NCBI GenBank assembly: GCA_029532415.1 | Contig: JAQOTA010000016.1 | Location: 434,001 to 498,000, forward strand | Reading direction: 5' to 3' | Source: Marasmius tenuissimus | Taxonomy: Eukaryota > Basidiomycota > Agaricomycetes > Agaricales > Marasmiaceae | DNA: 64,000 bases | Shown: positions 35,601-48,642 of the stretch, one piece after another | Layout of the letters: every line of letters starts with the position of its first letter | Position numbering within the stretch: the first letter of the stretch is position 1 | The notes under the pieces: model-generated | What the model was told of the DNA's origin: nothing | Seen by the model: only the letters and a program-made list of their open reading frames with translations | The model's database searches: none | Made by a program: the position numbers and the translations under genes

Positions 35601-38600
35601 CACCGACTCGTCCGAGCATTGTATCTCTCAAAGCTCGGAGAACTCTGAATTAAGATTGATGAAGACTACAGTTGAGACTTTGACCTACCTCGAGCCTGCA
35701 AGGGTTCGCAAGTTCTCCTACATATTTCTTGATCGCGCCTATCCATTCTTATGCCAGGGTCCGGTCGGTTCGAACTGTGTCTTTCATGACGCTCCTTCCT
35801 TTGTTTTTGAATCCCTAGACTTTAATATGTAAGTCAACCACCTCCCAATAACAAAATCGCAGTGCCTTACACCCTACATCACCCTCCCCGCATCGCGACC
35901 CTGCTATATATCTATCCGGCCGAGCGAGCGACAGTGAGGTCCACAAGGGACAACAACATTGAAAACAGACGCGACGGTGAGGTGTGCGTCACTCACTATT
36001 CAGAATAGTATTCAGTGGGATTCAAGCACTTGTTCTTGGAATTCTTACGATCGAAATTCGTATCAGTGTCCGAGTAAACCCTAATTTCCATCGTCATCGC
36101 TTTCGTCCATGAGAGAGAGACTCAATTATGGCTTCAGTATAAACAGAATCGGTATTGTTGGAACGCACGTTTACTGCGGGAGCGATAGCAATTCAGTCTT
36201 TCAATATTCGGATTGCATTGTGGCCGTCGGTGCAACTACAAGCTCGCACGTATTCACTCACTCTGAATTTTCCTGTTCAGCCTGGCAAGGAATGAGCGAG
36301 CAATTCCGTCTGAACCGAGTAAGTCAGTGGTTGTCCATACCACTCACTAGATCTCCACATCCATCTGTCAGTCTATCGCGATCAGCTCTGGAATCAGCAC
36401 CCCCCAACAGCAGTCTCCAAATTCTCTGATCGATAGCCCGTTTCCCACCACCTGGGAAAAATAAAACAAACTCGAAGTATCATCACCGACATCGATTGAA
36501 TTTCAACTCAGCCTTGGCTTTGGCTCGACACAAGATGGCCGCATCTGTGGATGGCGCCAGAACTATGAGCAGTGTCGGGCCCCCGGGTACGAGTACTAGT
36601 ACGACGAGTTCAGAGTACCTGTATCTTGTATTCAGTGAACACCTCTCGATTCAGTCAGCGGTATGTAAACCACGCACCACCTAAGTATAATCAAGAAATA
36701 CCGCCACCACGACAGCAATCTCCTCTGGGCTCCATTGACTCGTCCTGATCATTCAGATCTTTTTGTATGTTAGAATTTTGGTATCCTTGATAACAGACTC
36801 CGCTTCCTGATAGGGACCCGCCGGAGGCTGTTGTGGGGGAGGGTACCGTAACGGTACCACCGATAAAGTTCAACTGAAACGATCGTAATCCAGTATACCA
36901 AAAAAGCAATCATCGACATACCAAGACTCCAGAATCAAGGAAAATCACGACATGACAGGGGATGGTATTCATGGCGGGGGTAGCGGCATGACGACACATC
37001 CGAGTCAAGTCTAGATGATTCTGTTTATTCACAGAGTCGATGGGCTGTTGAGTATAGATAGACAGCTGATAATCACGAATCAACCGATGGCCTGTGTGCA
37101 TGAGAAACAGCAGCGACGCGTGAGAGGCGACCATGGCGCTGCTAGCTCCAAAATCTCATATCAACGAGGCCCTTCGTAGCCTCGTAGTCCCCATTCGCCA
37201 TGTAGAAATGAAATGAAGTAACGAGGGGCGCGCAGGAATGACCTAGTTATAACGACCTCGGTGGTCGTAATGCTTTGAATCTAAACCCGGCGGATGTACC
37301 TGCGTGATATCAAATCATCGTCGTGGAGTCTGCAGTGCTAACAATGAATCTCCTCTATAGCCCAACTCCATTCGTCCAGGTGTCCGTAAGCGTATAACGA
37401 GAACAGCTGAGATGAAATGACGCCGTCATGCGAAACAGAGTCCGGGAAGACCTTCTTATCCCGACAATAGAGGCAAGCCGATCCATTCACTTTGCCTATA
37501 CATCAGGAAATTAGAGAGCAGAAGAAGGCAGAGATAAGGATAATTTCCTGACGTCAGTGAGCGAAAGGAAAGAATTGAAGGAAGCCGGGCAACAAGAAAC
37601 ATCGAGAAGGTCGAAAGAACCGGAACCGATATGTCAGTATGTGCGTCGTCCCACAACCCAGTATCCATGTGGTATTTCCACTATAGGGACAGTCAGAAAG
37701 AGAAGACAACAAGCACATGGGACAATATGGGTCGGGGAACAGCGAAGAACCCACCAGAGGACGGTACAGACTCCGAGGTTGGCCCGTTCGAGGCCACATA
37801 TGCTTGAGCTTCCCTTCTCAGGATGACGACGATGGTGATACGACGCTCACCGAAAAGAGTAACAAGTCCAAAGTAGAACGATAGAAGTCGACGGAAATAA
37901 CAGAAGAGCCTAAGACAGAGAGCGAGAGAAACGAGAGATAAGGACATACATAGCCAGCATAGACCAATGACCTCGAACAAGTCAGTTACGTTGTATTATT
38001 GGAAGACCAGGGCATATTTACTCCTGACGTCACTAAAAAAGAAGAGGTCAGCAGAAGTTCTGACAAGGAGGCAACCACGGAAATCGTCGCCTGAAAAGCG
38101 GCAAGGTCGAGAAAGAACCAACGTGTGTCAAGTTTGCAGATTCACGCGGAAGTAACGCACAAATCTGCGACCCACGCGTATGTTCCGAGCCCAACTACCA
38201 TTCCAATACTCAGACCAAAGCAATCGAAGTCACATCATATCCCCGGTCTCCCAATTTGAGAAAAGACTGGCGAGTAGCACGATAGGACACCGAACATTCA
38301 TCGACATCATTCGTTGTGGGTCTCGGTAGCACCGTGCACGACCTGCTGTACAGACACAGTAAGCACGGTAAACCCGGAACCGAACAAGGCAAAATACACA
38401 CAAGTGCGCTCGAACCGCGTATATATCAGAGGTGGGTGAAAAAAGGTGCCGGTGAAATGGTGAAGACAGGAAGGCGAATGACAGGCATCACGTAGCACCC
38501 GAGCTCGAGCTCAAGATAGGAATTCGTAAACCGTTACCGGCGCTGAGAGACGTTAATGAGCGCGCAAGGACCGTGCAATCTGATACCAATCAGTGCAAAG

Positions 38601-41583
38601 AGGGTAAAGAGAAGCAATGTTACTGCTGGAGATAGGACAAGTCTGGCGCTAAAACTGAGAACGAGGGTGGACCTGGAGAGGTGATGGTGACGTTCAACTC
38701 TATGGTGTGGCGTTCAGGATCAGTGGAACCTTCTTGTTTTTGGGTCTCAAGGTGACTGTTCACCAACGTGAACCTGGTTAACGAAACGGTGAAATTAGAT
38801 TCAGAATGAGATAAGCAAACACACGTTTCTCGAGAAAGTGAACAGAAGGAAGGACAAAGCACACGTCGGTAAGCCACATCTTCTATTGCTGTAGCTCTCC
38901 TTTCCCAAAACTCAACGAGAATTAAGCATTGACAACGTACCTCGCACATCTCGATTCTATAAGCCTTATCCTAACAATAGCACCCTCGAGGCTCGGAGTT
39001 TACCGTGAATGCTGCATTCTTCTCCCTATCCATCTTCCTCCACCGGTCATCGCTCTTCATCTATCCCCCCGACAAAGATTCCACCATATCTCAGACGAGT
39101 TATCACCGTCTCGACTTCTAAAACCTTGATGATGTTATTAATTGCGCATCGCGAAGGATCAGAAGAATGAGGCCAACCCAGGTCCAAGCTGCATGCATAG
39201 TTCGGCTGTTTCCTTGCCCCCCCTTGGTTCCAGAGCCTCCACAAACTCGTTCTCGATCTTCTATGGTGCCTAAGTACAACGTCGTCCATGACATCAGACC
39301 TGCTCACCTTTGAGCAAGCTGGAGGACACGCGAGAATGGCGATAATGCTGAGAAGTTGCGCCCTGGAGTCTAGACTGCCTTGTTTGTCTTGGATCGTGAG
39401 CCCACGATTGCGAAGTCGTGATAACAATATTAGCCAGGGACGAAGAGCATCGATAGTGAGAGCAGAATCGACGAAGAGAACTGATACAATCAGCAAGCAA
39501 GGTCTAAACGACGCGTCTTTGTGAGACGCGATAGTGGAATCTGTTCAACTGAGAGTCTCACGTGAGGACAACTTGAACCAACGCAATGGTCCGTGCGACA
39601 TTTCTTTCTCTCACTCACCCGCGGTCTCCTCGACCATTCAGCTTTCACATCTCATACTCTACTAACCCTATCCCCATGTCTCTTTCATTTCACATCTTCC
39701 CTGGATTCGAATGTTCAGGGACCAACAGCGTCAAATACAAAATCAACACGCCGTCCGTCCGTCCGCTCAAAAGCTGGTGACTCGCACGATAACACATTCC
39801 GGCCGAACGACTTTGCAACCCAGTCCAGAGTTTTAGAACCCTTCATATATCGCCAAAGCTATATGGCAAAGTCTAAGAAAGGGGACCTAGGTATGGATGT
39901 TTGCTGTACTTTCTGATTTCACTAGAATGCCAAAGCTCTCTTTTTCCCAGATTAACGGTACATACCAACAAAGGGTTCATCCCAACGTCATGTCGATCCT
40001 AGCCCTGAACCTAAGATCCAAGAGCTGGACTGGAGTTGGAGAGCTTTGACAGAAACAGGGATGTTGGCCAGCCAGACGCGTTGGACAGGAAACGCCAACG
40101 CGTACACGAACACGAACGGTGTCGGTGGAGACGTCGTGCCCACCGTATCCACAACACGCTCAAAACTCCAACGGTACACGCAAAGATATCCACTATCAGG
40201 GTGAGTCGCTCGCTTTTACGTCCTACACGTCGAAGTTCCAAATTCCAAGTCCTACCCCGCGGTGAAAAGGCCTTATCGACATTTCACGTTTTCAGGGAAG
40301 GCTCCGAATAGCAAAATAGTACATATACCCTTCAATACTCAATACACGATGCCAAATACCAAAAGCAAACCCAAGAGATTCGTGCTTCGTCCGTCGCACC
40401 GTCGTACGCTGAAAAGAAGATCCGAAGGATACTCCTCCCCAATCATACTTCCTAGCTCATACCAAATGGATTCGAACAAAGAGGGAAGAGAGGGGAAAAA
40501 GAAAACATCCGAAGCGTTCACCGAGTTACAGCCATTGCGACAGCAACTGGCAACGCCTCGGAATTCCGCTCATTTTTGAGTTCCGTCCATCTATATGGAC
40601 ACCTAACGCCCGGATACCAAATACCTATCATGCCACAATCAATGACCATAAACCTCCTAGCCTGGGTTTCGAAGGCGACATATGGATGCTCCTTACCCAT
40701 TAACCTGTCGATGTCGATGTGGTCCCTAAACCCATCAATCCCATGTTGCTCCTCGGAGGTTAAGTTCATCTTACTCATGTCATGTAGTCAGCTTTCACCT
40801 GCAGGAGAACTCGGAACGTCGTAATACCACCCATCACCACCCCTTCTTTCCATCATATCGTACCAAAATGGAACTTTGCCCCCTCCTCCTCTCACCCATA
40901 AGCTTCGGGTCTTCGGTCTTCGGGCGTAACGGGTCTGGAATACGGCCGCCATCTCTCCCCTCCTTCCTATCTTCTTTCCTCCATCCATCTTCGCCCCTTG
41001 CTTCCTCCCAAAATTAAACATACCGGCAGGGTGCTCCCATGTCCCCCGGCCGAGCATGAATGGTCCTTTCTCCCTTCCCCACACCCGCCATCACCAAAGT
41101 TGAGGAGCGCTAAATTTACCGATCAGGGCCGTCGGTTACTAACGCCTAACGCGTACACACCCAATTCCAAATACTGAGTATTATCATGACTCACCTCGCG
41201 TTTCTCAGCAGAACGGACAAAACCCACGACGCAAGAAAGGATGACCGCATTCCGCGTTCCGTTTGACAGGTCTAGTAAGAATTCAACACCTTTTTCTCTC
41301 ATTCATCCAGTGCATTGGGATTTATTCATCCCGTTAACGACAACCACCGCCAGCTCCATTGCAATTTACGACCTACACTGTACAGGACGGGGCGGGGCGG
41401 GCCCGACGCAACGGTCAATGGTCAGCGTTTAACATTGATCAACACTATAAGTAGGTTGTTTGAATCCTTTCTTAATCATCGTATTAATGAAACATTGATT
41501 CGGAGAACCGAAAGGATTCGCTTACATACTCAACCCAAAGCATGGATAGGGATTCGGAAGTGGCTTGGCTACATCCCAAGTTC
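29692..41583. other. Gene-poor region, no supported gene
   Basis: About 12 kb. Only short, non-conserved frames occur, none with a family motif or a consistent chain of exons. Frames such as 37693-37980 (-, hydrophobic) and 39047-39496 (-, 149 codons) were examined and not accepted. No transposon core motif, tRNA or rRNA was seen. Confidence 0.5.
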
Positions 41584-41990
41584 GAGCATGATGCATTCAA
41601 TCCGGAAATCGCAAGGGTCCCAAGTTCCCACCGAACGGCGACGTGGGGGGAAAAACCAATACTCAATGATCTGCGTAGGCGCCGAAATGGTGAATAGGTG
41701 TCCATCCTACGTTCGACTCCGAGCATGATGCATTTCAGTCGGAAAATCGAAAGGATCCCGTGCCCACCAACCACGACGTGGGTAGGGGAGGAAAAACCAA
41801 TAACTGATCTGCGTACGCGCCAATATGGTGCATAGGTACCCATCCTACATAGGCTCGAGCATGATGCATTTGTATTGGAAATCAAAAAAGGATTCCCGGC
41901 GGCGACGTCGGGAGGGGAGGAAAAACTAATGATGATGATCTACGTTTGCACTAATTTGGTGATCAGAAATAGGTGTGTCACCGTAAACAT
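41584..41990. repeat. Tandem repeat with unit of about 137 bp, three copies
   Basis: Three head-to-tail copies begin with GAGCATGATGCATT at 41584, 41721 and 41857, spacing 137 and 136 bp. Each contains a GGAAA(A)TC...AAAGGAT/AAGGGTCC part, CGACGTGGG-type sequence, GGGGAAAAAC(C/T)AAT and a GATCTGCGTA-like part followed by ATAGGT. Copies differ by many substitutions. A weaker fourth trace (GGGAGAGGAGGGACGGGAAAAA) lies near 42072. Confidence 0.7.
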
Positions 41991-42245
41991 TGATTTCGGT
42001 CAATCGCTTACCATAGCCAGTAGTTCGTCGTACCTCCAAAGTTGTCGTCCCCACTGGCGCAAAGGTGATCTCGGGAGAGGAGGGACGGGAAAAACCAAAG
42101 CGGCTCCGAAGATCGGGAAAACGATACACGGACAGCGGGGACCTAAGAGACAACCCCTACTATCGATATCGACAAGTGAGCTTCGAGTGTGAACCTGTAA
42201 CATCCGATGCGCGTACTGTACAATGTACATTGTATCTTGTACTCT

Positions 42246-45200
42246 GGGTGAGTAATTCAACCTGCCTGCGCCCCAATCCGTAGCGAAACCGAGCTGTGAA
42301 TTGAGGATCCGCGCTTCACCCTCATTTTCTAGGTGTATACACTGACAGGAAGAGTCCTCCGAGTACAATCGATTCACATTGTATACTTACTGGATGAGTA
42401 ATTCATCCCGAGCTCTCCGTCTTTCCTTTCTAATGCTGATCACGTCTACTCCGTAACCAGAAGAACGACCGCCTTTCTTGTCCTATTCAACGTTCGACGT
42501 TTCGAAGACCGATGACAGGAACTGCCTGGGTCGACGACGGTCGTAACGGTGTCAGAAAAGAATTCAGTGTTTCAATGCCGCGGATGAGTAGTTCTTCCTG
42601 CGTCCTACGTGCGTCTGTCCTTCAATGAAAGTTCTAGAACCCTCGTTCTACCACACATTTGTATGCGCCCCCAAGACGCATAACCTTGGGCTGTCTACAC
42701 GCAGTCGTAAGACGAAGTCAATTCTGCGGGGGTGAGTGGTTCATCCTTGCGTAGCGTTAACCCCTCATTCCTACTTCTATGTATTGCAGCCACTGCTGAA
42801 TCAGACCTCCTCGAGGCCGCGTACCGTAGCGTGATTAAGTGATTCATCATCCTTACGAGTTCTGGGGCGAGTGGAATGTAGGGTTCGTATGTACCCAAGA
42901 ATGCGTAGCACGCAGTCAATACTACGGAGTAAGTGATCAATTCTCCGTAGCGTTATGACTTCCCATGTATTGTAGCTATGAAATGTATGGCCCCCAAGAA
43001 CGCGTACTCGTACGGTTCATACGGGACGGGGAGGTTAACTGAGAGCTTTCAAACCCTCGTCCTCGTTCCAATTATGGATAGTATGAACGCGTGCATGCGC
43101 CGTACGGTCATTCATCCTTACGAGTTCTGACAGTACGGAGGCCGTCTTTTGAATTCCTCGAGGGCCCAAGAGCCCGCCCGTCTAAAAAAAACCTGTAGGC
43201 TGTTGAACGCTGAAGGGTGAGTGATTCATTCTGCTTTGATGGTGGCTTTGCTACAACACGTTCGAAGTATGGACTAGATTATATGTACGGTGTACGGTAC
43301 CCAGGAACACCGTGTACTAGTCATACAACCTTACTCCCCTTGACCCCAAGAACGCTTGCAAGGTCATTCATCCTTACGAATCCTAGCTCTAACTTTGACC
43401 TGATCGGGACTGTGGGGACCCAATAGCCACCCGCCCATCTCATCTCGAATCGAGTACTTCATCCCGCGTTTCGTTTTGAGGGTTCTAAGGATGGATTTAT
43501 ACATGTACGTACTGTCCAAGAGTCCCCCGCCCACCTCATTTCGAGAGCGGCGCGTCCAACTTCCAAGAGACCTGTCTCCTGTCGCGGAAGAGTGAGTGGG
43601 TTCTTCGATGGCGACTGTACTGGGCACTCGATCTCTCATTGGGGCCTGACAGCGCTGCGAAAGGCTTGGGACACTCTCTCCCCAAGGGTCAATACAACAG
43701 CATCAGGTCCGACTCAAGTCGCCGTCCTCTTCTTCTTTCCTTTTTCTCTCTCTCCAAGTGTCGCGGGTGAGTAGTTCAACCACACATCTTGAACAATTCC
43801 ATTCGCTTTCGTTTTTTCCCTTGCAAACGAAAAGTCCACCCCAATTACACAGCATCTGACACGATCAGGGACCGACTTTGAATTCCTTTCATTGAAGTCG
43901 CCGCCTTCTTTTCTTTCCTTTTTCTTCGAGGACCGTAAACCTCGCGGGTGAGTGGTTCAACCTCCCCCCAGCTCGTGCCCGTACGTCGTGTTACTAAAAA
44001 AAAAACATAATCCCTCATATCTATTGTAGCTATGAAGTAGTGCATGAGCTCACGCAGATCCGAAATAAAAAAAAAAAGTTTATTAAAATTAATTCACTGC
44101 CGCGGGTGAGAGTTGGCATCGCATTGCCATATGCATCACCCATCACGAAGGGCTTAGGCAATCGCCCCCTATAGCTAGCAAACGTTGCATCGGGACCGAC
44201 TTTGAATTCCTTTCGAAGTCGCCGCCTCGCCGCCTTGGTTTCATTTCTTTCCGAGCGTCGCAACACCTCGCGGGTGAGTAGTTCAACCCCCTCCCCCCAA
44301 CTCGTACTTAGCACTGTGCAGCGTGTGTTTCAATTCGTATTCGTATTCGTCCGAGTCGAAGAAACGCCTCGTTGTATTGTAGCTATGAAAGAAGTGGTAG
44401 CAAGAGCGAACACGAAGAGTCTTTTTTTTTTAATCTTACAAGTTCAATGCGGGGGTGAGTTGTTTATCCAGTTCCCGTAGTATCGTTAACAACCCTTCGT
44501 TCTATGAGTTTTTTGTACGTGTTCCCCTCCAAAACGTGCGTTAACGCCACACGAGGGGGTACTCACAACAAAGGACTCCAACTTGTCCACACACCACTCT
44601 TTTTGATTTTTGATTTTGGAAGTCCTTGAGGGAGGGGGGTGAGTAGTTCATCCTCTTGCTTCGATGGGCGATGGGCGACTATAATATGTAAAAGTTGGCA
44701 GTTGGCCCCACTACAATCCAACTTCTAGTAAGTATGATTCAGGTGTATGTACGCCGTACAGGTCACCGTTCATCAGTGATTTTTACTATACGAGTCTTCT
44801 GACTGTATCAGGACTTTGGTCCGAATTTCTCGAGCCAGCGGCGATCTCGTTTTCTTCGACTTCCCCCTATGTGTTCGGATGTTGCGGGTGAGCTGTCAGT
44901 TGTCCCCATCCTTTTATTGGTGCTGTGTGGCTTCGATGGTGACCGTACGAACCCTCGTACCTTGTAGCTACTCAGGCTGGCTGATATGAATTTGTGGGTG
45001 AGTAGTTGATCCCGGGCTCCTTCAATCAATACTGCGGGATGGGTGTCCGTGTGAGGCTGAGCAGTGGTTGCAGAGTCTTCCATTCCGTATTGTATTGTAC
45101 CGTCGTTCTCCCAAGAACACGTATCATAGGGAACCGGGCGATACATGATTTGTTCTCTTTGATCTTTCAATTCGATGACCTTCGTTCCACCAAGTACGGC

Positions 45201-47100
45201 GTGTGTACGCCGGACGAGTCATCCATCCTGACTTGATGGTTCGGCGTCGGATAACTGTATCGAGAAAAACCGTTCTTCGTAGTAGTACTCAATCAAGGGG
45301 TGTGCCACAGCAGCGTCTTGCGGGTGAGTGGTTCATCCTTCGAGACCCTGTCGTCGAAAATCCCCCCAGAATCTAGCTGTGAACTACGTACCTCCCCAAG
45401 CCCTCAAGAAAACGATATCGATAGGATAAGTGGTTGTTCCTCCTGTGCAACTTGACACTGACAAGCCCCATCCATGTTCTTTGTTTCGATGGTATTGCCC
45501 CAAGGCCTTTCACAGGTAGTCGTGATACCGACTCTATTGAATTGAATGAGCAGAGCCCTTTCGAGTCCCAATTTGAACGGCGTCAAAAAAGTTTCCCGTA
45601 CCCTCTCAGCCCGGTCATTCATAGTTCGGCGTCGGATAACTGTATCAAGAAAACCAAAAAACCGTTTCCTCAAAGTTACAGTTACAGTACTCGATCAGAG
45701 AGTTTGCGCCACAGCAGCCTGTCAGGGTGAGTAGTTCATCCTTCGAGACCCTGTCGTCGAAAATCCCCCGAATATCTGTCCTGTCTATCAGTTCACTGCG
45801 TACCTTCCCCCGGCCCAAGCCCTCGCGATAGGATGAGCGGTTCTTCCCCCCTCCCCGGTATTCAAGTTGACACTACTACTTTACGCTGTGAGCTCAGTTT
45901 TCACTCCTGGGTTTGATTGATCTCTCGAGTTCTCAATCCGACTTTTGTTCCGAGTCTGAGTATGGTTTCAACTTGAAGAACGCGTACCCCCCGGACGGAC
46001 GGTCATCCATCCAAGTTACGAGAGTATATATCTGACTGCATCGAGACCGCTAACGTTCCTCGAAGCACCCATGGCCAAGAGTCGCGCCACCTGCCTGAGC
46101 GTCCAAGAGACCTGTCAGACGTCTGCGGATGAGTGGTTCATCCTAGGGCCTTCGAGAGTCGAGAACCCCTCTCTCTTGTTCGAAAAACATCCCGAATACG
46201 CCTAACGTTAAACGCTGCGAGAGCTCAGTTCACTCCGTCCTGTCGTTCGTACGGTGCGTACCCTCCCAAGCCCGCCACAAGAAAAAAACGGTACCGTCGA
46301 TAGGATAAGTAATTCTTCCTCCCGTACAGAGTCTGACACTGACATTGCCACTGTCTTCAATCCAAAAACTCCATTGCCCAAGGCGTTCACAGGTAGTCGT
46401 GATAGCGACTTTAAATTGGAGAAACACAGAGCCCGCCACCCTCGGAGTCGTTTTGCGTCCAAGCAAAAAAAAAAAAATTCAAGTTCTCAACAGCCACGAT
46501 CGCACTGCGCGATTCCTTGGTACGCATCAATTGCAAAAGTCTCGACCCCCCTCTATGCTCCCACATTTCAATGAAAAAAAGAAAGTTTGTACTCTGCGTG
46601 TTGTCACGGTGTGCGATATGCAGCTTTGACTCGTGCGCGTGATGGGTGGTAATTCGTACTACTACTCTACCCTCCTCCAACACGATAGGATAAGCGATTC
46701 TTCCTCCCGTAGTCGTACGGTCAAAGCTAAAGTTTGACATTTTTTTGACAGACCCATGTTTCCTTCAAGGAACCCGCTTAGCTTTCAACGAGTCCGAGAA
46801 ACCAAGTGGAGTTTTCCCCACGATTTTTTTTTTGAATGTACGCACTTGTCCGAGCTCTTGGTACGAGTCTCGACCGATGTCTCTAGACTCTTGAGCTTGA
46901 TGATTGAGCCCCTCTGCTCTCACATCATTCAATAATAAAAGAAAGTTCGCACTCGACGTCGCGTTGATGGTGATGACGACGAACGAACGAACGAGGGCCC
47001 ATGACTCTGGGTAACGATCAGATTTTCCCATACTACTCATCGTTCAGGTCCCCGGCTGGGAATAAGTAACTCAGTCTTCTCCATGTCCCGGGTGAGGACC
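42246..47100 (+). repeat. Degenerate repeat array with recurring GGGTGAGTRGTTCATCC motif
   Basis: A 20-bp motif with consensus GYGGGTGAGTRGTTCATCCT appears about 24 times, always on this strand, at roughly 42246, 42392, 42581, 42728, 42831, 42925, 43215, 43585, 43764, 43943, 44102, 44271, 44451, 44634, 44884, 44994, 45320, 45424, 45724, 45830, 46125, 46301, 46685 and 47058. Companion motifs recur: TGTATTGTAGCTATGAA (42972, 44026, 44373), GGTCATTCATCCTTACGA (about 43107, 43362), GACCGACTTTGAATTCCTTTC (43872, 44193) and CTTCGAGACCCTGTCGTCGAA (45335, 45739). The best-preserved pair, 45237-45440 and 45622-45840, is about 400 bp apart. It is not coding in any frame I could follow. Confidence 0.75.
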
Positions 47101-47901
47101 AGCCCTTGGGGCCCGACGCACGCTCCCTTTTTTTTTCCACCGCCCTCCCGAGGTCATCACGGAACTCGTCGAACAGAAAAAATTTTCGATCAATTCAGTG
47201 TCCTATTCCTATTCATGACCAGCACTGATTGTTGTCTTCGGAACAACAACAGCAACAGCAACATCGATAAAGTAACTGCTTTTTTGTTTTGAGGGTGCTC
47301 CCCCGTACTGTAATTCAATAGCAATCAGCAATGTTGTTCTTTTTTGACGACCGACCGACCGCCCCCTCTACGAGCGATAGCCTCCGAACGAACAAAATTT
47401 GTTGTATGGCTCTCACACTCGAGAATAGAATAAGAGAACGAAAGAGAACAACGTAGAAAGGGCACCGCCCACGAAGGAACGTGTTATCAGCACGCCCCAA
47501 CACTCCAACAGCCCCGCCCCGTCTGAAAAGAAAAAACGTGTTGCGTGCTTCTCCCTCGAATGGAACTTGGCCGGGGACTCGTGTGACTCGTGAGGAAATC
47601 CCAAAAATAATTTTCTGTTCTGATTTTCTGATTGATGGGTCCTCGGACTTTGCACTTTGCATTTCTCACAGTGACTGACGAAGGATCGGCGGAATTGTGT
47701 TCAAGTGGTGTGTGCGTTGTATTGTGCAATGACTATGTATGCATGGATATGACAAGAAAAAAAAGAAGACCGATGGTAATGAGTAGTGGGACTGGTTGGG
47801 CAGTCGGGTACGAGCGATAATATACAAATGGCTATGCATCTATGTGAAAGCAGAACGAAGAAAGCAAGGTGAAGGAGCGTCTAAAGAGAATTTTGAGTTT
47901 T
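47101..47901. other. Region downstream of the ECL1-like gene
   Basis: No gene recognised. Homopolymer T and A runs and a Pro/Gly-poor open frame on each strand, none conserved. Probably includes the 3' UTR of the ECL1-like gene. Confidence 0.4.
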
Positions 47902-48642
47902 CTAGTGCCTCATCCGCCTAGGCTGAACGTGGTACCCGGTGTTGTCGTATGCGTGGGGTGACTTTTTGTTGGAGATGGAGATGGGAGTGGCAGAGTAGGA
48001 TGAGCGGGATGGTTGGGATGTAGACTGGGGGATCCACCAGACGTTGTGCGGGGCGTCGTCCGTGGGGTCGACGTCGGAGGGAGGCGAGGAAGGATGCGAT
48101 GACTTGTGGTGGTGGGAGTGGTGGTGGTAGGATTTCATGAGGGAGTGTGGAGGAGGAGGGGTTGCGATGGAGGAATAGTCTGTGGAGGATGTTTCTGTGG
48201 ACGGCGACTTTGCGGGGTTGGCATGGTGATAGGAGGAGGAGGTAGTGGAGGTGGGACGTCGGCTGATGGAGGTCAGGAGTTTTGGACGCGAGTGGTGGTG
48301 GAACTCTGGAGATTTGTCGCGTCTGAGATGGGTGGAAGCGGGCTTGGGCGCTCTGCCGTAAGGGATATTGGCTGCCCATTGGCGGATGTACGACGACGAC
48401 GACTCGCAGGACGTGTCCTGGACATAGTGGTAGATTGGCTCATCATCATCTTCCGATTCAGAGTATTGATCGTAGAACTGTTGGTGCTGGAGAGATGATG
48501 CTGGCCGACACTCCATCGAGCAGTATGGGTTGAATGGGCCAGACTCCTGTAACAGAGGGAATAAGCACAATGCAGGCAACAACAAAGGGCAATGGAGACT
48601 CACGAAATGGCATTGGCAAGTGAGGCAGTAGTCGACGTCCAT
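47902..48642 (-). CDS. ECL1-type lifespan-regulatory-factor-like protein
   Basis: Small protein resembling the fungal Ecl1/2/3 family (extender of chronological lifespan), which affects stationary-phase survival and stress responses. Exons 48604-48642 and 47902-48546 give 227 residues. The family N-terminus is clear: MDVDYCLTCQCHF, then YCSMECR, a four-cysteine pattern (Cys 6, 9, 22, 26) that probably binds zinc. The intron (48547-48603) separates the two Cys pairs. The rest is low complexity: acidic Ser/Asp stretch (SESEDDDEP), Ser/Thr-rich parts and a His-rich segment (KSYHHHSHHHKSS). The frame is open upstream of 48642 but the MDVDYC start is the conserved one. It is the only confident gene in the right 35 kb. 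Confidence 0.78.
   Translation of the reverse strand: MDVDYCLTCQCHFVSLHCPLLLPALCLFPLLQESGPFNPYCSMECRPASSLQHQQFYDQYSESEDDDEPIYHYVQDTSCESSSSYIRQWAANIPYGRAPKPASTHLRRDKSPEFHHHSRPKLLTSISRRPTSTTSSSYHHANPAKSPSTETSSTDYSSIATPPPPHSLMKSYHHHSHHHKSSHPSSPPSDVDPTDDAPHNVWWIPQSTSQPSRSSYSATPISISNKKSPHAYDNTGYHVQPRRMRH

Noticed and set aside
37693..37980. Minus-strand hydrophobic frame that could be a membrane protein exon
   Set aside because: No neighbouring exons continue it in phase and no family motif was recognised; the hydrophobicity comes from TCT/CTT-rich sequence.
39047..39496. Minus-strand frame of 149 codons in the gene-poor region
   Set aside because: No recognisable domain, no supporting exon structure, and length is within chance for this base composition.
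42246..47100. CRISPR-like interpretation of the spaced repeats
   Set aside because: Repeats are degenerate, spacing varies from about 90 to 390 bp, and the genome is eukaryotic.
48106..48498. Plus-strand Val/Gly-rich frame of 130 codons
   Set aside because: Antisense shadow of the His/Ser-rich tail of the ECL1-like gene.
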